64,000 nt of DNA from Mangifera indica (taxonomy: Eukaryota; Streptophyta; Magnoliopsida; Sapindales; Anacardiaceae): positions 13,950,001 to 14,014,000 of the forward strand of contig NC_058147.1 in NCBI RefSeq assembly GCF_011075055.1. Reading direction: 5' to 3'. A program made the position numbers and the translations under genes. The notes under the pieces were generated by a model. That model worked only from the letters and a program-made list of their open reading frames with translations. It was not told the origin of the DNA and ran no database searches. This document shows positions 59,461 to 64,000 of this stretch, one piece after another (position 1 is the first letter of the stretch; the number at the start of each line of letters is the position of its first letter).

Positions 59461-61287
59461 ATATGTTGGGTTTGACATAGTGATTAAATGGTCTACAATT
59501 TACAAATAAAAGAATCAGTAATTTATTTAATTTATTAATATTCATTTTAATTACGAATTTAATAATTAAAATGCTCCCACTATTTTCCTCAAGCCAATTG
59601 CCTTCACTATTGGACTTGAGAAGTTCCGATGAATTCTTAGTAGACCAAGATCTCATTGCATTAATTCTCCTTTTTGCTTTGGTAAACAAGTTCGAATTAA
59701 TCGAATAGGTAAATTTCAAATTAATCACTGAAAGTCCACGTTCTTTAGTTAGGTGTTACTCTAACTAATCATGCAACCTCAAATATGACTTTTGGTATCA
59801 GTAAAATGGATACTACATATCTTGTTACATCAATAAATGTATTCCCTACTCATGCCTCTAACATACTTCACCTTTGCTCTGGCGAACAAGTAAAGTGCAT
59901 TAATTAAGATGGACCAACATGACCATCACTTAATTTTCCACCTAGTAGAAGTATACCATTCACTTTGGCGAACAAGGTTTCAATGAACAAGAGCTTAATT
60001 AGGTCGTCGTATTGGCAAGCACTAATTAAATCTTAAATTTAATATTTAAGTTGAAGGTTCTATTATTTAGTCTCATCAGATTTTAACCCGCCTGTTAAGT
60101 GATATTTGCAAAAGAAAAGTTACACATACATTCTACAAGGTAAAATAAAAGCATGCTAACACATAACCATAACTAATGTTAAACCCCTCGAGCTAAGAAG
60201 AGTTTGATTGGTCAACTTAGGTAAATCTTCATCTTTGAGTTTTCGCGTTTGTCCTTTTCTCTCCAATCTTCAATTACTACATGACTTTATTTCCTAGTTC
60301 TAAAATTTTAAGAAAATAAAGACAACTTCAATTGAAAGAAGAATAGGGATAAAGTTAGCGTGCGCAGGCCCTATTTTAGAGATTACAACCCAAAAATGAA
60401 AACTTTAGAAAGCATACATACATCCATATAGACATATCAATTAAAAATTAAATTTTAATTATTATTATCTCAAGTGTTAAATTATTTATGGTTTCTGAAG
60501 TTTTGCAAAATTGTAATTCAATCCTCAAAGCTTAAGAAAATATCAATTTAATCAAAATTCAACAAAACAAGACTAAATCATAATTTTCAACATTACTTGA
60601 CATGCAGGCATGTTGTCCAGTCGTCTATCTAAAATTCAACAAAATTCTAGAATATTGCATGGCTGAAGTCACGACATAGGCACAGTTGGAATGCAACCAA
60701 GGTGGTAAACACCTTACATATAAAGGCACGACTAAACTAAAATTGGTCAAATCATGCACCTTGTGCACATATGGAAATATGCCAATCGTGACATGTGTTG
60801 GTGTCAAGCACTATGGGAGAGTAACAGCTGGCCCAAAATTTGGTTCCAGTTGGCAGCTTCTTTGCACGCTTGGAATAAGTTGTGCAGAGGGGTTTCCAGA
60901 CCTAGTCTTCCAGGTTTTTTAGTGATGAAAAATCCAAAAAACTCATATTCTTAGCAAGCCAATCACTAAGGTAAGGAAATATGATAGTAAATTGTACTTA
61001 CACTAGTGGTAACCCTTAGATTATATGATCAATAATATTCAAAGGTGATTTTGTGTAACAACACGAAACCTATGACTTTCAACCAAAAGTTAACCTACAA
61101 ATATCAACAAAACTAAAAAAAAAAATCAGAAATCATTACTCAATAATTTAACATAGTTTATGTTGTACATGATACTCAACAAATCATGCAACAACATTAT
61201 TACAAATCATTTTTACCAATTTTAGTTTTGATTAATTTGATTGCATGCATTCAACATATAAAATTGATCAAAACAATATGCTAAATA
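59461..61287 (-). mobile_element. 5' leader of the minus-strand Copia-type element
   Basis: Between gag and primer site. The phrase TTTGCTCTGGCGAACAAG or close variants (TTTGCTTTGGTAAACAAG, CACTTTGGCGAACAAG) occurs at about 59677, 59876 and 59956, each followed by an AATTAA word. Otherwise no genes; a long leader of 1.8 kb is unusual but may include nested insertions not recognised. Confidence 0.45.
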
Positions 61288-61303
61288 GTGGCTTTGATAC
61301 CAC
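61288..61303 (-). other. Primer binding site
   Basis: On the minus strand GTGGTATCAAAGCCAC directly follows the LTR end CCTAACA; TGGTATCAAAGCC differs from the initiator-Met complement by one base. Confidence 0.75.
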
Positions 61304-62994
61304 TGTTAGGTTTTTAGGGTATCGATAATCGACAATGTAGCAAAATTAAAAATTTTAGAAATCCTAGAATCTTGAAAACCCTACCTAGGATACCCATTTT
61401 AGACATATAACGATGAACATAAAAAACACACATAGAGTGTTTTAGTTGTTCTACCTACATTGGTGGCTCTTATAAAACTTCACATAGCTTAAGAATGAAC
61501 ATTATCCAACCCTCGATAGGTGACACCTTAGTATCCACAAGGAGTACAAACACGTAAAAGGCAATCCAGGGAGAAAGCTGCAAGAGCTTTCTTGATAGAT
61601 TTTTTGTTTTCATAGGAAGAAGAGTGAAAACAGAAAACTTACAGCTAAGGTTTTCTAGTATATATGTGTTATATTACTTGTTGGATTCTAATGTGCTTTT
61701 AAATATGTATAAGCATTTGAGTACAATAAAGATTTTATCCAAACTTAGCACCCTCAACATACATACATCGCTAGCATGTAAACATGCATAGTCGATATGT
61801 TTCAAACCATAAACAAATAACACATAAATTGTGCCACCTAACATGATTTTATGCCTAGCATGACTGGACAATATTTTGTCTAGTCGTGCCATGCATTATT
61901 TATATTACATGGTGTCAAGTGGCACCATGCACACCAAGTTTAACTCTCTCTCTTTCTAAACACCAGAATTATCATCAAATAATCGTTACCTCTGGGTTTG
62001 AATCAACCACTATATGTGTGTGACCTATAAACTCTTTATCAAACTAACAGTGTCTAAATTTGGATTGAATTTAGACATAAACCATGATTGGTCTCTAGTA
62101 AAGCATCATGATTACCTAGACAATAAAATGTTATTAGACATCTTTTAAGCTTTTACAACATCACAGTTACGCATAATTCAATTCTTTCGTTAACCAATAT
62201 CTTTCTAGGCTGAGACATAAAAATATGTCTATCTTAGTAGTTTCTTGATATAAACTGATACACATCAACGACTAACATGGATTAGGTAATAACGTTTTCC
62301 CACTGTGGCCAGATTCAAACTATCATGGATGTTATTTAGTATTCTCATATAAGTATCTTATCTTGTGCTCAAAAGTGATGAATCTTTTATTGATCAACCA
62401 TAGCTTTAATGTATTTCACAACATGGCTGATTACTTCTTTTATGGTAACCCTATTATGGTTGAACATTAGATAGTGTCAAACCATATTGATCTTTACATG
62501 AGACGGTTTGACGATCTAAAGTCAATGGATCACATGTACCCATAGTATTTAGAGGATTTATTCTATAGATACTAGAGTAACCATCCATATAGATACCCTC
62601 TAGTCGAGTAAGTGTAATGAACATATCTATAAGTTGTACCCATATGTTACACCAAGTTGTTTACAACAGTTTCGACACATAAGAATTGTCCCCACTTTCG
62701 GTAAGGTCACTCAAAACTGTGATAATGTCATCATCATTACACTTGCCCTTGCTTATTGTAATGTTGGGATTACGAACATTTATATAATGGACATTAAAAG
62801 TGTACATAGGGTTACCACGATTAGTCATTTGATACCCTTGTCACTATTCTAGCATTCTAAGGGCATGTTATTCGTACGATCATATAAATAGATAACATAC
62901 AAATTGAATAACGATAAATCTTTTATTAATTATTAATATAAAATTAAATTCACAAATGCCAAATTCAATTGGCTTTAGGGCACCTACCCTAACA
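61304..62994 (-). repeat. 5' LTR of the minus-strand Copia-type element, 1691 bp
   Basis: Begins TGTTAGG and ends CCTAACA, a perfect 7-bp terminal inverted repeat. It is related to the LTRs at 18889-20779 and 29053-31990 (shared order of words such as ATTGGTGGCT near the start, and GTGATGAATCTTTTATTGAT near 62371 against GTGACAAATCTTTTATTGAT near 20169). No 3' partner lies in the window. Confidence 0.75.
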
Positions 62995-63544
62995 ACTTTA
63001 TCATGGATAAAGTTACTTCAAGGATTGTTGGGGATCAAGAAATGGTTTTTTGATCAACAACTAGCATAGATATGAAGGCTAATTAACAATTAAAATGTCT
63101 TATTTTATTGATTATAAGGCTTGGATTAAGAATAATTCAGAAGTTGGTCCTAGTAATATTTGAAATGTTTGGATTTCATGTATATAACTTGTTATATTAA
63201 AAGTGTTTTTTGTATTGAACTCTATTGCATTATAAATAAATATTGAATCCATTATTCTCTGTTTAATTTATTCAATAATTGTTACATTATTTTATAGGAA
63301 TTCTAAGATTGGTAGAATTTAATATAATATAATCTAGAATTAACATTTGCACAATTGGATTAAATTTTAAAATATCGAGCATTTGAATCATAGAAGATGA
63401 TTGAGAATATAATGAACTTTTGATTCTTTGCTTTTTGTAAGATATTTTTAATTTTAATGCACAATTGTGACAATAGATATGTATATATATATATACATTC
63501 ATAGTTGATGTTGTGTTTAATATGTCTCTATAGTCTTACAAACA
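62995..63544. other. AT-rich DNA before a Copia gag; may contain an LTR
   Basis: TGTTGGGGATC at 63027 could open an LTR, and ATAAATAAATATTG near 63232 could be its polyadenylation area, but no end or primer site was found before the gag start. Confidence 0.3.
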
Positions 63545-64000
63545 ATGGTTTTGAAAAATATTGTTGCTAATTTGAATAAAGGGAAGAAATTGAATGGTAA
63601 TAATTATGATATCTGACATTCGAGAATGCATTATATCCTTGATGAATAAGAAGCCTTAGAGGTCATGAACTAAAGAATGCAAGAGCCTAAGTTGGCTTAG
63701 GGGCAATATCTTAATAATATCTAGCATAAGCGTGATATGGACTCGATTGCTGGAGGAATTCTAATCAACTCCATGAATGATGACATAACTTATAAGTATG
63801 AGCAATATGAGACTACACATGCCATATGAGAGGCATTAAAGGAAAAGTTTGGAGAAAACACTATCTCCAAACTTAGGCGATTAACTATCAAATTCGATAT
63901 TTATAAAAAGATCCTTTAACAAATCAATGAAGCAGTATCTGAGGGAAATATCGAATATAATAATAGAGCTTAAAAAGGTTGGACATAACTTGACCAATAA
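63545..64000 (+). pseudogene. Start of a Copia gag, running off the window
   Basis: From the ATG at 63545 the protein reads MVLKNIVANLNKGKKLNGNN, then YDI and, after stops and frame changes, DMDSIAGGILINSMNDDITY, ALKEKFGENTISKLRRLTIK, FDIYKK and, in another frame, SMKQYLREISNIIIELKKVG. This order is that of UBN2-type gag of plant Copia elements. Stops (for example where families have W in YDIWH) show it is defective. Confidence 0.8.

Overview
The window is nuclear DNA of a eudicot plant. It is AT-rich, has GT-AG introns, carries a TIR-NBS-LRR resistance gene (a class absent from grasses) and is dominated by decayed LTR retrotransposons. The style of the resistance protein recalls Sapindales, but that is only an impression.

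Only one host gene looks intact: a five-exon TIR-NB-ARC-LRR immune receptor at 10797-15581 (+), predicted at 1278 residues with all diagnostic motifs. A second host gene, a class XI LRR receptor kinase at 36345-39284 (-), is a pseudogene with frameshifts and nonsense codons. A short S/R/K/H-rich reading frame at 16780-17000 (-) may be a broken host exon.

The rest is layered transposable elements. 1-1260: eroded Copia pol. 3966-10034 (-): a complete Copia element with target-site duplication GTATC, pol broken by three stops, and no gag; the space where gag belongs holds an array of about 26-30 small hairpins that share a TTCNG loop but have different, mutually complementary arms. This is the most unusual structure in the window. 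18520-32190: a nest in which a 13.1-kb Copia-type element (18889-31990, -) sits inside an older LTR of its own family and has itself received a Gypsy element (21193 to about 27545, +) and a TRIM-like element with an inverted extra LTR (30870-31910). 32200-34557: probable solo Gypsy LTR holding a hAT-like MITE. 40132-48520: terminal-inverted-repeat elements, a MULE-like 5' end and 570-bp direct repeats. 50470-58031 (+): a Gypsy element whose protease/RT boundary is present in five tandem copies of about 410 bp and whose integrase is deleted. 58190-62994: a Gypsy protease fragment, then a Copia gag, leader, PBS and 1.7-kb LTR (-). 63545-64000: the start of another Copia gag (+) running off the edge.

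The resistance gene thus stands immediately beside a Copia 5' LTR (ending 762 bp upstream of its start codon, with the element transcribed away from it) and is followed by retroelement-rich DNA. Everything here comes from reading the sequence; names of element lineages rest on remembered protein motifs, not on searches.
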